The notes below the pieces were generated by a model. It searched no databases, was not told the DNA's origin, and saw only the letters and a list, made by a program, of their open reading frames with translations. 64,000 nt of DNA, taken from positions 62,001 through 126,000 of the forward strand of contig DASUKN010000004.1 of assembly GCA_036278715.1 (NCBI GenBank), given 5' to 3'. Shown here piece by piece: positions 32,399 to 41,399 of this stretch (the stretch's first letter is position 1; every line of letters starts with the position of its first letter). Both the position numbers and the translations under genes were made by a program. This DNA is from Udaeobacter sp025935755. Lineage in GTDB: Bacteria; Verrucomicrobiota; Verrucomicrobiia; Chthoniobacterales; UBA10450.

Positions 32399-33088
32399 GT
32401 GACGCCGCTAGAAGAACTTATCGGCTATAAATTTCGTAATTCGCTTTTGTTGGCCGAAGCGCTCACGCATCCGAGCCTGGGACACGAAGCGCAGCGCTAT
32501 CATTTTGATTATCAGCGTTTGGAGTTTCTGGGTGATGCGGTGCTTCAACTCGTTATCACTGAATATTTGTTCAGCCATTTCCAAGTGGAAGCGGAAGGGC
32601 AACTGACAAAATTGCGTTCAAGACTCGTTTCTCGCGATGCGTTGAAGGCACATGCCGCGGCCCTTGATCTCGGCCGTTACATTCTGTTGGGACGCGGGGA
32701 GGAAGCCAGCGGTGGCCGGGAGCGTACGTCCACGTTAGCCGACGCATTCGAAGCCCTTATCGGCGCGGTTTACCTGGATGGCGGCCTCGAGATTGCCAAA
32801 AATTTTGTACTGACACAGACCCGAGCCGATCTTGCGAAGCTGGCGGAAGAACCCGTGGATTTTAACCCGAAGGGCGACCTTCAGGAACTGTTGCAGAGCA
32901 TTTCGCCGAAAAGTCCAGTTTATGAATTAGTTTCACAGAGCGGACCTGAACACGAAAAAACATTTGTTTCGCAGGTTGTTTGGGAAGGAATCGTTCTAGG
33001 CCAGGGAACCGGGCGAAGCAAGAAACAAGCGGAAACGGCAGCTGCGCTCGAAGCTTTGCAGTTGAAGCGCTGGGAAAAAAACCCGTAA
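32399..33088 (+). CDS. rnc: Ribonuclease III
   Basis: The double-strand RNA endonuclease matures rRNA and regulates mRNA. From GTG 32399 the protein has 229 residues: catalytic domain with LLAEALTHPSLGHE, the signature RLEFLGDAVLQLVITEYLF (residues about 45-63), LADAFEALIGAVYLDGG (acidic catalytic pair) and the C-terminal dsRNA-binding domain from about 155 (NPKGDLQELLQSISPKSPVY, GTGRSKKQAETAAALEALQ). The start could be a TTG 18 bases earlier; neither has an ideal Shine-Dalgarno. Divergent from acpP. Confidence 0.95.
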   Translation: MTPLEELIGYKFRNSLLLAEALTHPSLGHEAQRYHFDYQRLEFLGDAVLQLVITEYLFSHFQVEAEGQLTKLRSRLVSRDALKAHAAALDLGRYILLGRGEEASGGRERTSTLADAFEALIGAVYLDGGLEIAKNFVLTQTRADLAKLAEEPVDFNPKGDLQELLQSISPKSPVYELVSQSGPEHEKTFVSQVVWEGIVLGQGTGRSKKQAETAAALEALQLKRWEKNP

Positions 33089-33236
33089 TTCTCGGGCCGG
33101 CTCAAGATCAAGGTCGCCGGACCGTTAGGCGCGAACAGATGAAAGTGCCGGAGCATCGGCGCACTCGAAAACGCAAGCAACAAATTATGCGCGGGAGAGG
33201 CGGCCACGTTTTGAGTGCGACGCTGCTGCGCCGCTT

Positions 33237-34082
33237 TCAACTGGAATGATTCAACGCGTCAATTTTTCGAGAACCGCGTTTCCAGCGGAAATGTCGGGCG
33301 ATTGATTGTGTCACAAATTGCTTCGCGTGATTGATCGCTTGTTCTAACGGCAAACCGGACGCCAGACCGGCGGTGATTGCGGCCGAATAGGTGCAGCCGG
33401 TGCCATGTGTTTGGACGTCGCGCACAAACGGCGCCGGGAACTCTGTGCATTTCCCGTTGTGAAAAAGCACGTCGATCGCTTTGTCGCCGCGCAGATGGCC
33501 GCCTTTCAGCAGGATCGAAGCGCGATATTTTTTCGCCAGCGCTTTCGCAGCATCGTCCATTTGCTTGCGGCCTTTGATCATCGCCGTCTTAAGCAATGCG
33601 GCAGCTTCGTCGAGATTCGGAGTGATCAGCGTCGCGAGCGGAAAAAGTTCGTTCTTGTAGGATTCCACAGCTCCAGGCTCGAGAAGATTGTCGCCACTTG
33701 TCGCGATCATTACCGGATCCACCACCAGTGGAATCGGTCGCGCTCCTTTTTCCTTCAGGTTTCGAATTGTGCGCGCAACGGACGAAACAATTCCCGCCGA
33801 GCAAAGCAGTCCTGTCTTGATAGCGCGGACAGGAAAATTCTTGAGTAACACTTCAATTTGTTGGCGCACCATGATCGTCGTCACCGGTTCAATCCGGGAA
33901 ACTCTCCGCGGAACTTCGGCGACGACGCATGTCACCGCGCTCAATCCGTAAACGCCAAAAGCTGCGAAGGTTTTGAGGTCGGCCTGAATACCGGCGCCTG
34001 CGCTACAATCCGAACCGGCAATGGTCAGTGCGACGGGGATTGTAGCCGCGCTCTCTGCGCGCCCGCTGCGTCGCTTAGCCAT
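33237..34082 (-). CDS. thiD: Hydroxymethylpyrimidine/phosphomethylpyrimidine kinase
   Basis: The 281-residue ribokinase-family enzyme phosphorylates HMP and HMP-P in thiamine synthesis. Motifs are VALTIAGSDCSAGAGIQADL (residues 16-35), GVYGLSAVTCVVAE, PLVVDPVMIATSGDNLL, LITPNLDEAAALL and the catalytic-anion-hole THGTGCTYSAAITAGLASGL at about 230. Only the N-terminal kinase fold is present, not the fused ThiE seen in some species. Other thi genes are not in the window. The C-terminus (NALNHSS) is short. Confidence 0.94.
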   Translation of the reverse strand: MAKRRSGRAESAATIPVALTIAGSDCSAGAGIQADLKTFAAFGVYGLSAVTCVVAEVPRRVSRIEPVTTIMVRQQIEVLLKNFPVRAIKTGLLCSAGIVSSVARTIRNLKEKGARPIPLVVDPVMIATSGDNLLEPGAVESYKNELFPLATLITPNLDEAAALLKTAMIKGRKQMDDAAKALAKKYRASILLKGGHLRGDKAIDVLFHNGKCTEFPAPFVRDVQTHGTGCTYSAAITAGLASGLPLEQAINHAKQFVTQSIARHFRWKRGSRKIDALNHSS

Positions 34083-34105
34083 TGGATCCGACGGTCAAAC
34101 CGCCG

Positions 34106-34351
34106 CTATGAACTCGCGCCGTTCCCGTCGTTGCCGATCGCTTCGACCGGACAACCTTCCATGGCTTCTTTGCAGAGACCTTCTTCCTCGGGCGTTTCCG
34201 GCTGCTTGTATACGTATGAGTGGCCGCCATCATCATTCCGTTTGAAATTCGCGGGTGCAGTCTCGCGGCACAAATCGCAGTCGATGCACTGATCATCGAC
34301 GTAGAATTTGCCCGGTACGTTTTCGGGATATTTGTTCGCTGCGTCGGCCAT
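34106..34351 (-). CDS. Single-cluster [4Fe-4S] ferredoxin
   Basis: The 81-residue electron carrier has CIDCDLCRETAP at about residues 22-33 (CxxCxxC) and the fourth ligand in GCPVEAIG near 66, as in Thermotoga-type monocluster ferredoxins. The middle QPETPEEEGLCKEAM contains an extra cysteine. It lies between thiD and a small membrane protein gene; its stop is 24 bases from the thiD start on the same strand, so the two may be co-transcribed (ferredoxin first). Confidence 0.9.
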   Translation of the reverse strand: MADAANKYPENVPGKFYVDDQCIDCDLCRETAPANFKRNDDGGHSYVYKQPETPEEEGLCKEAMEGCPVEAIGNDGNGASS

Positions 34352-34511
34352 GTTTTTCCCTGAGCTGAAGTGGAACGTTAGGAAGAAAGGTTTCTAACGC
34401 AATAATTTGCCAGTTGATTGACAGAGACGCAACCGCAACGCTCTGCTGGAACGTATCTCCTCTAACGTAAACGGGTTGACCTATCCAGCGATCTCCCCTC
34501 AATCTCTCTTC

Positions 34512-34754
34512 ATGAAACCGGATGCTGCGAAAAGTCTGCGCGCCTTCGCAGCCGAGTTGGTGATTTATTCGGTCCTTGTCACCGGGTATTTCTTTTTAGT
34601 TCTCCATGTTTTGGGCGGCTGGCTGTATCGACTCGAAACCCAGCACCGCGTTCTTTACGCCGTTGTAGCCCTCTTACTCATCGCAGGTCAGGCCGTTGTT
34701 CTGGATGCGATAACCACGGTTTTATTCAGGGTCCTGCGGCGCCGTTGGAGGTAA
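34512..34754 (+). CDS. Small two-pass membrane protein
   Basis: From ATG 34512 the 80-residue protein (MKPDAAKSLRAFAAELVIYS) has two hydrophobic segments (about residues 15-35 and 45-66, VLYAVVALLLIAGQAVVLDA) and a basic end (FRVLRRRWR). I do not recognise the family. It is four bases from the TauE/SafE gene, then the universal stress gene follows two bases after that, so the three look like one operon. It may be an accessory membrane subunit. Confidence 0.65.
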   Translation: MKPDAAKSLRAFAAELVIYSVLVTGYFFLVLHVLGGWLYRLETQHRVLYAVVALLLIAGQAVVLDAITTVLFRVLRRRWR

Positions 34755-34758
34755 CCTC

Positions 34759-35691
34759 ATGTTTTTTCCAATCTCCAACTCGCATATCGACCCGCTTTAC
34801 CTCGTTATCGTCGGTTTTGTTATTGGGATCTTGGGCGGCTTTTTTGGCGTAGGCGGAAGTTTCATTGCCGGCCCGGCACTCCGACTGATGGGAGTGGATT
34901 GGAATTATGCTGTCGGAACGGATCTCGCGCACATTGTTGGCAAATCGATCGTTGCCGCAAGAAAGCATCGGACGCTCGGCAATGTCGATTTGAAGCTGGG
35001 ATTGATAATGGCCCTGGGCACCATCGCTGGTGCCGAAGGCGGCGCACAGTTGATCCAGGCACTCAAGCGCGCCGGTAACGTGAACACCGTCGTCAGCTGG
35101 GTCGCCATTATTGTTTATGTGAGCATTTCCATCTTCATGCTGTGGGAGAGTCACACAACACTGAAGTTGCATAAGCGCCGTTCCCGCGCAGCCGGCTCAG
35201 ACACGAAGAGCGCAGTATCGAAAGCGGATCATTCCGCTTTTGGCTCCGTAACAAAAAAAATCCAACGAATAAAAATCTGGCCGATGATCAGCCTGCCGAC
35301 ATCCGGCATACAGGAAATTTCCCTCTGGACGATACTTTTGGTCGCAGTTATCGGCGGATTTTTCGGCGGATTTTTGGGCGGCGGCGCCGGCTACATTCGA
35401 ATGCCGTCAATGGTTTATGTCCTTGGAATTCCCACCCATCTTGCCGTGGGAACGGATCTTTTTGAAATCGTGATCTCAGCCAGCTACGGAACGCTTACTC
35501 ACGCCATCAAAGGCAACGTGGATATTCTCATTGCGCTCGTCATGCATACCGGCGCAGTCATTGGCGCGCAGATCGGCGTGGTGGCTACGCAGTATTTCGC
35601 GGGTCCGAAGATCCGGCTCGCGTTTGTACCTCTGCCGGTGATCGGCGCAGCCATAGTGATTTATACGCTCCTTAGCGGCCACAAGCTCTAG
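34759..35691 (+). CDS. TauE/SafE-family anion permease
   Basis: The 310-residue membrane protein has the family's internal duplication: GGFFGVGGSFIAGPALRLMG (about residues 25-45) in the first half and GGFFGGFLGGGAGYIRMPSM (about 200) in the second, each followed by hydrophobic helices. The two halves are joined by a charged cytoplasmic loop (about residues 140-175). Family members export sulfite or sulfonates; the actual anion is unknown. The universal stress protein begins two bases after its stop. Confidence 0.85.
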   Translation: MFFPISNSHIDPLYLVIVGFVIGILGGFFGVGGSFIAGPALRLMGVDWNYAVGTDLAHIVGKSIVAARKHRTLGNVDLKLGLIMALGTIAGAEGGAQLIQALKRAGNVNTVVSWVAIIVYVSISIFMLWESHTTLKLHKRRSRAAGSDTKSAVSKADHSAFGSVTKKIQRIKIWPMISLPTSGIQEISLWTILLVAVIGGFFGGFLGGGAGYIRMPSMVYVLGIPTHLAVGTDLFEIVISASYGTLTHAIKGNVDILIALVMHTGAVIGAQIGVVATQYFAGPKIRLAFVPLPVIGAAIVIYTLLSGHKL

Positions 35692-35693
35692 CT

Positions 35694-36572
35694 ATGAAAA
35701 TTTTGATTTGCAGCGACGGCACATCCTCAGCTCAAACCGCGATTGACCTCGGCGGATTCTTCGGCGGACCCCTCCAAGCCGAAACTACCCTTTTGGGTAT
35801 TGCAGAAAAATCGCAGGACGAGCAGCCGTTGCGGGAAGCGCTTCATGCACAGGCCCAATCGCTCCGGCAGCGAGGCATATCGCCGGACATCGTAGTTCAA
35901 TTCGGTGAGCCGGTTTTGCAAATCGTCGAGCAAACTTCGCACACGAAATATGATTTTGTCATTGTCGGCGCGCGCTGGACCGGCGCAGTCGGTCACTACT
36001 GGCGATCAAAGAGAACTTACGAAGTCATCAAGGCCATTCAGCCTCCGGTATTGGTCGCGATCGGTGAACGGAAAGACTTAAAGCGATTCGTGGTTTGCAC
36101 CGGCGGAAAAGAATTCATTGAGCAGGCGGTCCACTTCACTGGCAAGCTCGCCGCAGCCGTAGGCGCATCGGTCACTTTGTTGCACGTGATGGCTGAGCCA
36201 CCGGCGATGTATGCCGATCTGGTCCGCATGGAAGAAAACGTGGATCAGTTGCTCCAATCAAAATCCGAGCTCGGAACAAATTTGCGCCGTCAGAAACGAG
36301 AGCTCGACCGGCTGGGGGTCTCTGCTGAAGTCCACCTCAGGCATGGCATCGTCATCGATCAGGTTTTCGAAGAAGTCCGCGCCGGTAATTACGATCTGAT
36401 TGTAACCGGGACATCACAGGCGCGCGGCCTGCTTCGACATTACATCATGGGTGATTTAACCCGGGATATCGTAAACCGGGCGAATGTGCCGGTCCTCGTC
36501 GCGCGCGCCGGACCGGTTAAGCCAGCGCGAACATTGTGGAAAGCGGTCAAGGGATTATTTGGGCACCGCTAG
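35694..36572 (+). CDS. Tandem universal stress protein (two UspA domains)
   Basis: The 292-residue cytoplasmic protein has two UspA folds. The first spans about residues 1-130 (MKILICSDGTSSAQTAIDLG, then YDFVIVGARWTGAVGHY). The second spans about 135-285 (RFVVCTGGKEFIEQAVHFTG, and the nucleotide-type GTSQARGLLRHYIMGDLTRD with ANVPVLVARAG). It is translated right after the TauE/SafE gene, suggesting it senses or gates that transporter. The function is unknown in detail. Its stop is one base from that of the convergent kelch gene. Confidence 0.85.
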   Translation: MKILICSDGTSSAQTAIDLGGFFGGPLQAETTLLGIAEKSQDEQPLREALHAQAQSLRQRGISPDIVVQFGEPVLQIVEQTSHTKYDFVIVGARWTGAVGHYWRSKRTYEVIKAIQPPVLVAIGERKDLKRFVVCTGGKEFIEQAVHFTGKLAAAVGASVTLLHVMAEPPAMYADLVRMEENVDQLLQSKSELGTNLRRQKRELDRLGVSAEVHLRHGIVIDQVFEEVRAGNYDLIVTGTSQARGLLRHYIMGDLTRDIVNRANVPVLVARAGPVKPARTLWKAVKGLFGHR

Positions 36573-36573
36573 A

Positions 36574-38349
36574 TCAAGATGGTCGGACTCGGCGTGGCGC
36601 AGGAGTCGGACGCGGCCTCGGTGTGGGGGCACATCTCCCCGTGCACGGAGTCGGCGTAGGATTCAGCGCTACCGGACAATATCTCCCGCCGGTGTTCAAG
36701 TCACCGCTCGCCCCCACGCCTCCCCAGACGATCATTTCGGCGCCGGTCCAAACTGCCGTGTGATTTTCGCGTGCTTCAGGCGCGTTGGTCGTACTGGTCG
36801 GTGTCCAACTGTCAGTATTAAAATCATATCTTCCGCCGACGTTTAATACGGTTGGATTATCTCCTCCCCAGACGATCATTTCGTTGCCGGTCCACACTAC
36901 GGTGTGATTTTCGCGTGCTTCGGGCGCGTTAGTCGTGCTGGTCGGTGTCCAACTATCAGTATTGGGATGATATCTACCCCCGGTGTTCAAAAGGTTGCCC
37001 GCGTTATATCCGCCCCAAACGATCACCTCATTGCCGGTCCACACCGCTGTATGCGCGTCTCGGCCAATTGGCGCGCCAGTTGTGGCAGTGGCTGTCCACG
37101 TGTTGGTGGTGGGATTATATCTCCCGCCAGTATTTAGGTAACTCCCAGGATCATATCCGCCCCAAACGATCATTTCACTGCCGGTCCATACTGCCGTGTG
37201 AAGGGCTCGGGCTGTAGGCACGTTGACGGTACTACTAGCCGTCCAATTGTTGGTGCTGGGATTATATCTACCACCGGTGTTGAAAACCGTAGGGCCGCTG
37301 CCTTGTCCACCCCAGACGATCATCTCACTGCCTGTCCACACTGCCGTGTGGCGATAGCGCGCAATCGGCGAGTTGGTGGTGCTCGTGGCTACCCAACTAT
37401 CCGTGCCAGGATTGTATTTGCCGCCGGTACTCAAATAACTGCTGTTCTCGCTATATCCGCCCCACACGATCATTTCGGTGCCAGTCCACACTGCCGTATG
37501 AGAGTGTCGTGCAGCAGGCGTGCCTATGACGCTGGTGGTCGCCCAACTATCTGTGCTAGGATTGTATCGCGCGCCGGTGTTCAAATCGATGGCGCCATTG
37601 TAGTATCCACCCCAGACGATCATTTCGGCGCCGGTCCACACTGCCGTGTGACCGTCTCGGGCAGCGGACACGTCGGCGAGGCTGGTTGGAGTCCACGGGA
37701 GATTGCATGTATCCAGCGCATCGTGAACTATCGTGGGGAGCGCATAATTTGTGTTTGCTGCTGCCATCGTCATCGACATTTGCGCTCCTGCCGTGGCTAG
37801 GTACGGCTGCTCTAGCTCTGCAGCGAATCTTTGCTCATGCGGGCGCAACTGCGTCACTAAACGTTCGGCCAGAATGGGGCGAGCCAAGCACTCAGCAATC
37901 ACGAATGGATCGTTCTCGAGCGCTGCAAAGAGTTCGCGCAGCACGTCAGGCTGTTTTGTGTTTTTCGCGATTCGGTCCATCTCGGCCTGTAACTGCTCGC
38001 CAGTGATTGGCCGTTGCCAGTGATCCTCCCGCGCCTGCGAGTTGCGCAGATAGTCTTGGACTTTCTTTTCCAGTTGCGCCTGAGACATGACTGAATCGAG
38101 CGGCGGCTTCGAATCAGGACGCTCCCTCGGCCAGATGCGATGACGCCAGTAAACTTCCTCGATGGCTCGTTGATAGGCCACACGTTCTTCAAACGTGAGC
38201 ATCCTTCGAGAGACTGTTGACTGCGCTTCCGAACGAAAAAAAACCGGCAGTGTTCCTGTGACACTCAAACATGCCGCTGCGCAAAGAACGGGAGCAAGCA
38301 CGTCTCGCGGACTAAAAAAGCCGGGGTCAGACATGAATCGTTTCATCAT
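36574..38349 (-). CDS. Exported seven-blade kelch-like protein with Pro/Thr/Arg tail
   Basis: The 591-residue protein has an N-terminal signal region, a helical segment of about 170 residues (AQLEKKVQDYLRNSQARE; ARPILAERLVTQLRPHEQRF), then seven tandem about 51-residue blades each with the core HTAVWTG(A/T/S/N)EMIVWGG. The DNA of the blades is also very similar, so recent copying is likely. The end is CTGRCAPTPRPRPTPAP-type. Kelch propellers bind ligands; seven blades close a complete ring. No active site is seen. Its stop is one base from that of the USP gene. Confidence 0.8.
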   Translation of the reverse strand: MMKRFMSDPGFFSPRDVLAPVLCAAACLSVTGTLPVFFRSEAQSTVSRRMLTFEERVAYQRAIEEVYWRHRIWPRERPDSKPPLDSVMSQAQLEKKVQDYLRNSQAREDHWQRPITGEQLQAEMDRIAKNTKQPDVLRELFAALENDPFVIAECLARPILAERLVTQLRPHEQRFAAELEQPYLATAGAQMSMTMAAANTNYALPTIVHDALDTCNLPWTPTSLADVSAARDGHTAVWTGAEMIVWGGYYNGAIDLNTGARYNPSTDSWATTSVIGTPAARHSHTAVWTGTEMIVWGGYSENSSYLSTGGKYNPGTDSWVATSTTNSPIARYRHTAVWTGSEMIVWGGQGSGPTVFNTGGRYNPSTNNWTASSTVNVPTARALHTAVWTGSEMIVWGGYDPGSYLNTGGRYNPTTNTWTATATTGAPIGRDAHTAVWTGNEVIVWGGYNAGNLLNTGGRYHPNTDSWTPTSTTNAPEARENHTVVWTGNEMIVWGGDNPTVLNVGGRYDFNTDSWTPTSTTNAPEARENHTAVWTGAEMIVWGGVGASGDLNTGGRYCPVALNPTPTPCTGRCAPTPRPRPTPAPRRVRPS

Positions 38350-38426
38350 GTGGTGGGGGGATTTGTGTGAAGCGCTACTTCTAGCTTAAGCGCCATTCAG
38401 GGGGCAAGATTAGTTTTCGTTTCCGT

Positions 38427-39359
38427 ATGAGGAAACCCTCAATTCGAGAAGCTCAACAACCAATGCCGCGCGGATCCAGAGTGCGGCGTTGGCTCGGACA
38501 TTTGTTCCGTGAATGGACTTTCGAAAGCTGGCGTCCAATCGCTCCGGCTTTCACAAAGCCCGAACCATCGAAATGGAGCAATACGCAGCTGACACTCGCG
38601 TGGCTGGGACACTCCACTGTCCTCATCAATTTTTTCGGTGTCACAATTCTTACCGATCCTGTTCTGTTCTCCCGTGTAGGGATTCGTTTACCAGGTATAA
38701 CCATTGGCCCGAAACGGCTAACTGCGGCCGCTCTGCAGGTTCGAGACCTGCCGCACATTGATCTGATTCTTTTGTCGCATGCGCACTTTGATCATTTCGA
38801 TCTGCGAACACTCCGTTGTTTCGATCACACCACGCGCGTAATCACGGCGCGCGCGACCCGCGATTTGCTGAAGAGAACCCGGTTTACGAGCATTACGGAA
38901 CTCGACTGGGGCGAAAGCAAAAGGTTAGCCGCTGATGCAGGCGACATTGAGATCACCGCGTTGGCGGTGAAACACTGGGGCGCGCGCACACAACATGACA
39001 CTCATCGCGGGTACAATGGATATTTGATCGACCGGGAAGATCGCCGGATTATTTTTGCCGGCGACACCGCTATGACCGAAAAGTTCGCAGCGCTGCGGCG
39101 ACACGGACCGGTTGATGTCGCGATCATGCCGATCAGCGCGTACAATCCGTGGATCCAATCACACAGCACGCCCGAGCAGGCCGTTCAAATGGCCAATACC
39201 GCAGGCGCGCATTTTATTGTGCCGGTGCATCATCAGACATTCCGTCTCAGCTTTGAGCCCTTCCGCGAACCAATTGAACGCCTCGAAGCCGCTCTAAGCA
39301 AAACTCCCGAGAGGATTGCGCTACGCGAAATCGGCGAGACATTCGTGCTGCCTTCCTAG
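38427..39359 (+). CDS. MBL-fold metallo-hydrolase (NAPE-PLD/UlaG-like)
   Basis: The 310-residue enzyme has the beta-lactamase fold with GHSTVLINFFGVTILTDPV near residue 60 and the zinc motif LSHAHFDHFD (HxHxDH) at about 115, then the later His/Asp positions (VKHWGAR, IFAGDTAMTE, VPVHHQTFR). The layout matches the NAPE-PLD/UlaG branch, which hydrolyses phosphodiesters or lactones. The substrate is not known. It is divergent from the kelch gene, and a tRNA gene follows its stop. Confidence 0.85.
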   Translation: MRKPSIREAQQPMPRGSRVRRWLGHLFREWTFESWRPIAPAFTKPEPSKWSNTQLTLAWLGHSTVLINFFGVTILTDPVLFSRVGIRLPGITIGPKRLTAAALQVRDLPHIDLILLSHAHFDHFDLRTLRCFDHTTRVITARATRDLLKRTRFTSITELDWGESKRLAADAGDIEITALAVKHWGARTQHDTHRGYNGYLIDREDRRIIFAGDTAMTEKFAALRRHGPVDVAIMPISAYNPWIQSHSTPEQAVQMANTAGAHFIVPVHHQTFRLSFEPFREPIERLEAALSKTPERIALREIGETFVLPS

Positions 39360-39406
39360 CACGCTTGTGTGAAGCGCCGCTGGATGCAATGTTTTGCACG
39401 CTTCCC

Positions 39407-39479
<73 letters not shown>

Positions 39480-40502
39480 TTACAATAAAAGTCCCCAGGA
39501 AAGTAGCGCGGAGGCATCACGCCACACCCGACCCGAGCTGTCGCCCAGCACGACGACGATCACATCTTTGCCGGGACGAGTTCCGCTTGCGATCAGGCAT
39601 TTGCCTGCTCCGTCGGTATAACCAGTCTTCATGCCGTTGCAGTACGGAAGCCGTCGCAGAAGTTTGTTTGTGTTTTCAAGCTCGCGGGTGCGACCGTTCG
39701 CGTAACGGAACACAAGCTGGGGAAGACAAACGATGGAACGGATGGTTGGGTTCGCGTACGCAGCGCGCGCGATGATCGCCAGGTCTCGGGCGCTCGAATA
39801 TTGTCCCGGGAGCGGCAGACCATTCGGATTCAGAAAGTGCGAATGCACAGCCCCCAGTTGCACTGCACGTCGATTCATGATCTGCGCAAATGCGTCGATG
39901 CTCCCGGCATTATCGCGCGCCAGGCATCGCGCCACATCGTTAGGACTTTTCACCAGCAAAGCCCGTAACAGGTCCATCCGCTGATACGTCTCGCCCGCTC
40001 TGATGCCCAGCTTAACCGGGTCGCACATTGCATCGCTCGCCTGCACAGTCACCGGCCGATCGAGAAAACCAGTTTCTGCTACGATCAGCGCAGTCAGCAG
40101 TTTTTGCGTGCTGGCCGCTTGTCGTACCTGATCCGCGTTTTTCTCATACAAAATTCTGCCGCTACTGGCGTCCACCACCATCACTGACGCCGCGGAGGTC
40201 TTCGGTATGCCGTCCGGCGTGAACTCGGTAGGCGCGGCAATTGTGTCCGAGTCTTCCGTCGATTTTGCGCGCGCGCGATGCGATCGCGTGTGACTCGATT
40301 TCGATTTCTTCTTCGCTTTAGGTGCATCAGAGTCGGCGTCATCATCCGAGTTCTTTTGCGTTACCGCCTTCGCTTTCCGAACAGGCCCGTTAACGCCGCT
40401 TGGGCGGATAATATCAGGATCGACGACGTCCTGCGCCCGCGCGCTCAGCACCGAGGTCAGGATCAATGCGCAAAGGAACCAAATGCGTTTGCGCCGAATC
40501 AT
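39480..40502 (-). CDS. Serine D-Ala-D-Ala carboxypeptidase (S11, PBP5-like)
   Basis: The 340-residue exported enzyme trims D-Ala from peptidoglycan. A signal peptide (FLCALILTSVLSARAQ) is followed by a low-complexity Lys/Ser/Asp linker to about residue 100. Motifs are ASTQKLLTALIV (SxxK, about 131), SPNDVARCL (SxN, about 185) and MKTGYTDGAGKCL (KTG, about 295). The C-terminal amphipathic anchor of PBP5 seems absent since it ends at SALLSWGLLL. The linker is unusual for the family. Convergent with the tRNA gene. Confidence 0.88.
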   Translation of the reverse strand: MIRRKRIWFLCALILTSVLSARAQDVVDPDIIRPSGVNGPVRKAKAVTQKNSDDDADSDAPKAKKKSKSSHTRSHRARAKSTEDSDTIAAPTEFTPDGIPKTSAASVMVVDASSGRILYEKNADQVRQAASTQKLLTALIVAETGFLDRPVTVQASDAMCDPVKLGIRAGETYQRMDLLRALLVKSPNDVARCLARDNAGSIDAFAQIMNRRAVQLGAVHSHFLNPNGLPLPGQYSSARDLAIIARAAYANPTIRSIVCLPQLVFRYANGRTRELENTNKLLRRLPYCNGMKTGYTDGAGKCLIASGTRPGKDVIVVVLGDSSGRVWRDASALLSWGLLL

Positions 40503-40552
40503 GGACGGAAAATTTGGGACAAAACGTTCGCGAGTGCAAGTGCCTCAGTTCT

Positions 40553-40770
40553 GTCATGCCGGGCGAAATCGAAAATGGAGCGACTCGGGAAGCCGCGACA
40601 TGGACGGGAACGCCGGGGGCTGAGCGAACGGCAAGCGAGCGATCAAATCTCGTGCAGAACTCAAAAGCAATGCATTGGGATTGAAAGCCTGGCCTCGCCC
40701 CGAAAGTTTTCGGGGCTGCGTTGCAGCCTCGACTCCTCCCGAGTGCGCGGGATCCGCTCGGGCCGACAGG
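40553..40770. repeat. GTCAT-bounded inverted-repeat element
   Basis: It starts gtcatgccgggcgaaatcga and ends with the inverse-like gcgggatccgctcgggccgac. The interior gagcgacttgggaagccg, gagcgaacggcaagcgagcg and hairpin GCCCCGAAAGTTTTCGGGGC match the 17178-17328 element in inverted orientation and other family members. It fills the gap between the carboxypeptidase and glyoxalase genes. Confidence 0.55.
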
Positions 40771-40775
40771 TAGCG

Positions 40776-41159
40776 TTATTTCTTACCACGCTCGATCAGC
40801 TCGACCTCATAACCCTCCGGGGCGTCAATGAAGGCAATTCTACCGCCATTCGTGGAATGTGGTCCGTCCGAAAGCGGATAACCTTTGGCCGCAGCGTGCT
40901 GGGCGAACTTGTCCAGATCCTCAACCTCAAAAGCAAGGTGCGTGAGATCAGGGCCAACGACGATCGGTCCACTCCCATCAAACTTGCATATCTCAATTTC
41001 TTCATCGCTGCCGGGTGCCTTCAGGAACACGAGCTGTGACCCGCGTCCGGAAGTATGGCGGCGAAGCTCTTGCAGGCCGAGCACGTCCTTGTAGAACGAA
41101 ATGGTCTTCTCCAGGTCGTGTACGCGATAGCGCGTGTGCAATAATTTCTTGACCATCAA
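40776..41159 (-). CDS. Glyoxalase I-like VOC metalloenzyme
   Basis: The 127-residue protein has a single VOC/glyoxalase fold: HTRYRVHDLEKTISFYKDVL at the N-terminus with the first metal His, the middle DLTHLAFEVEDLDKFAQHA with a second His, and EGYEVELIERGKK with the last Glu. Length and order fit lactoylglutathione lyase, which detoxifies methylglyoxal; related thiol cofactors are possible as the glutathione supply is unknown. An isolated gene between repeats. Confidence 0.85.
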   Translation of the reverse strand: MMVKKLLHTRYRVHDLEKTISFYKDVLGLQELRRHTSGRGSQLVFLKAPGSDEEIEICKFDGSGPIVVGPDLTHLAFEVEDLDKFAQHAAAKGYPLSDGPHSTNGGRIAFIDAPEGYEVELIERGKK

Positions 41160-41265
41160 CTAACTTATTAGTTGAGCGCATTGATTCAAACAGCTCGCTC
41201 TGGACAAAACGTCCAAAACGGCTTCATTGCGCTCCTCGCGAAGTGCACCGGGCTGGAAGCCGCGG

Positions 41266-41382
41266 TGTTAATGAGAGTTTCCGCCGCGTGTTTCTTCGTC
41301 ATCCTGAGCGAAGTCGAGGATCCCGCGACAGTACCCGCAGCTTGGTCTAAGGGATTGCTGGACTACGCTTCGCTCCACTCGA
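41266..41382. repeat. Repeat fragments in the gap before the ATP-grasp gene
   Basis: A GGTGTTAATGAG end (about 41266-41277) of the TAACACC element family sits beside gtcatcctgagcgaagtcgagga (about 41299-41322) of the GTCAT family, and gctggactacgcttcgctccact follows. The 239-base gap shows no gene. The AAGGA Shine-Dalgarno for the next gene begins at about 41391. Confidence 0.45.
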
Positions 41383-41399
41383 ATAACACGTAAGGACCC

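Noticed and set aside
37198..37800. Plus-strand frame of 200 codons opposite the kelch gene
   Set aside because: It mirrors the repeated blades in antisense and has no recognised motif.
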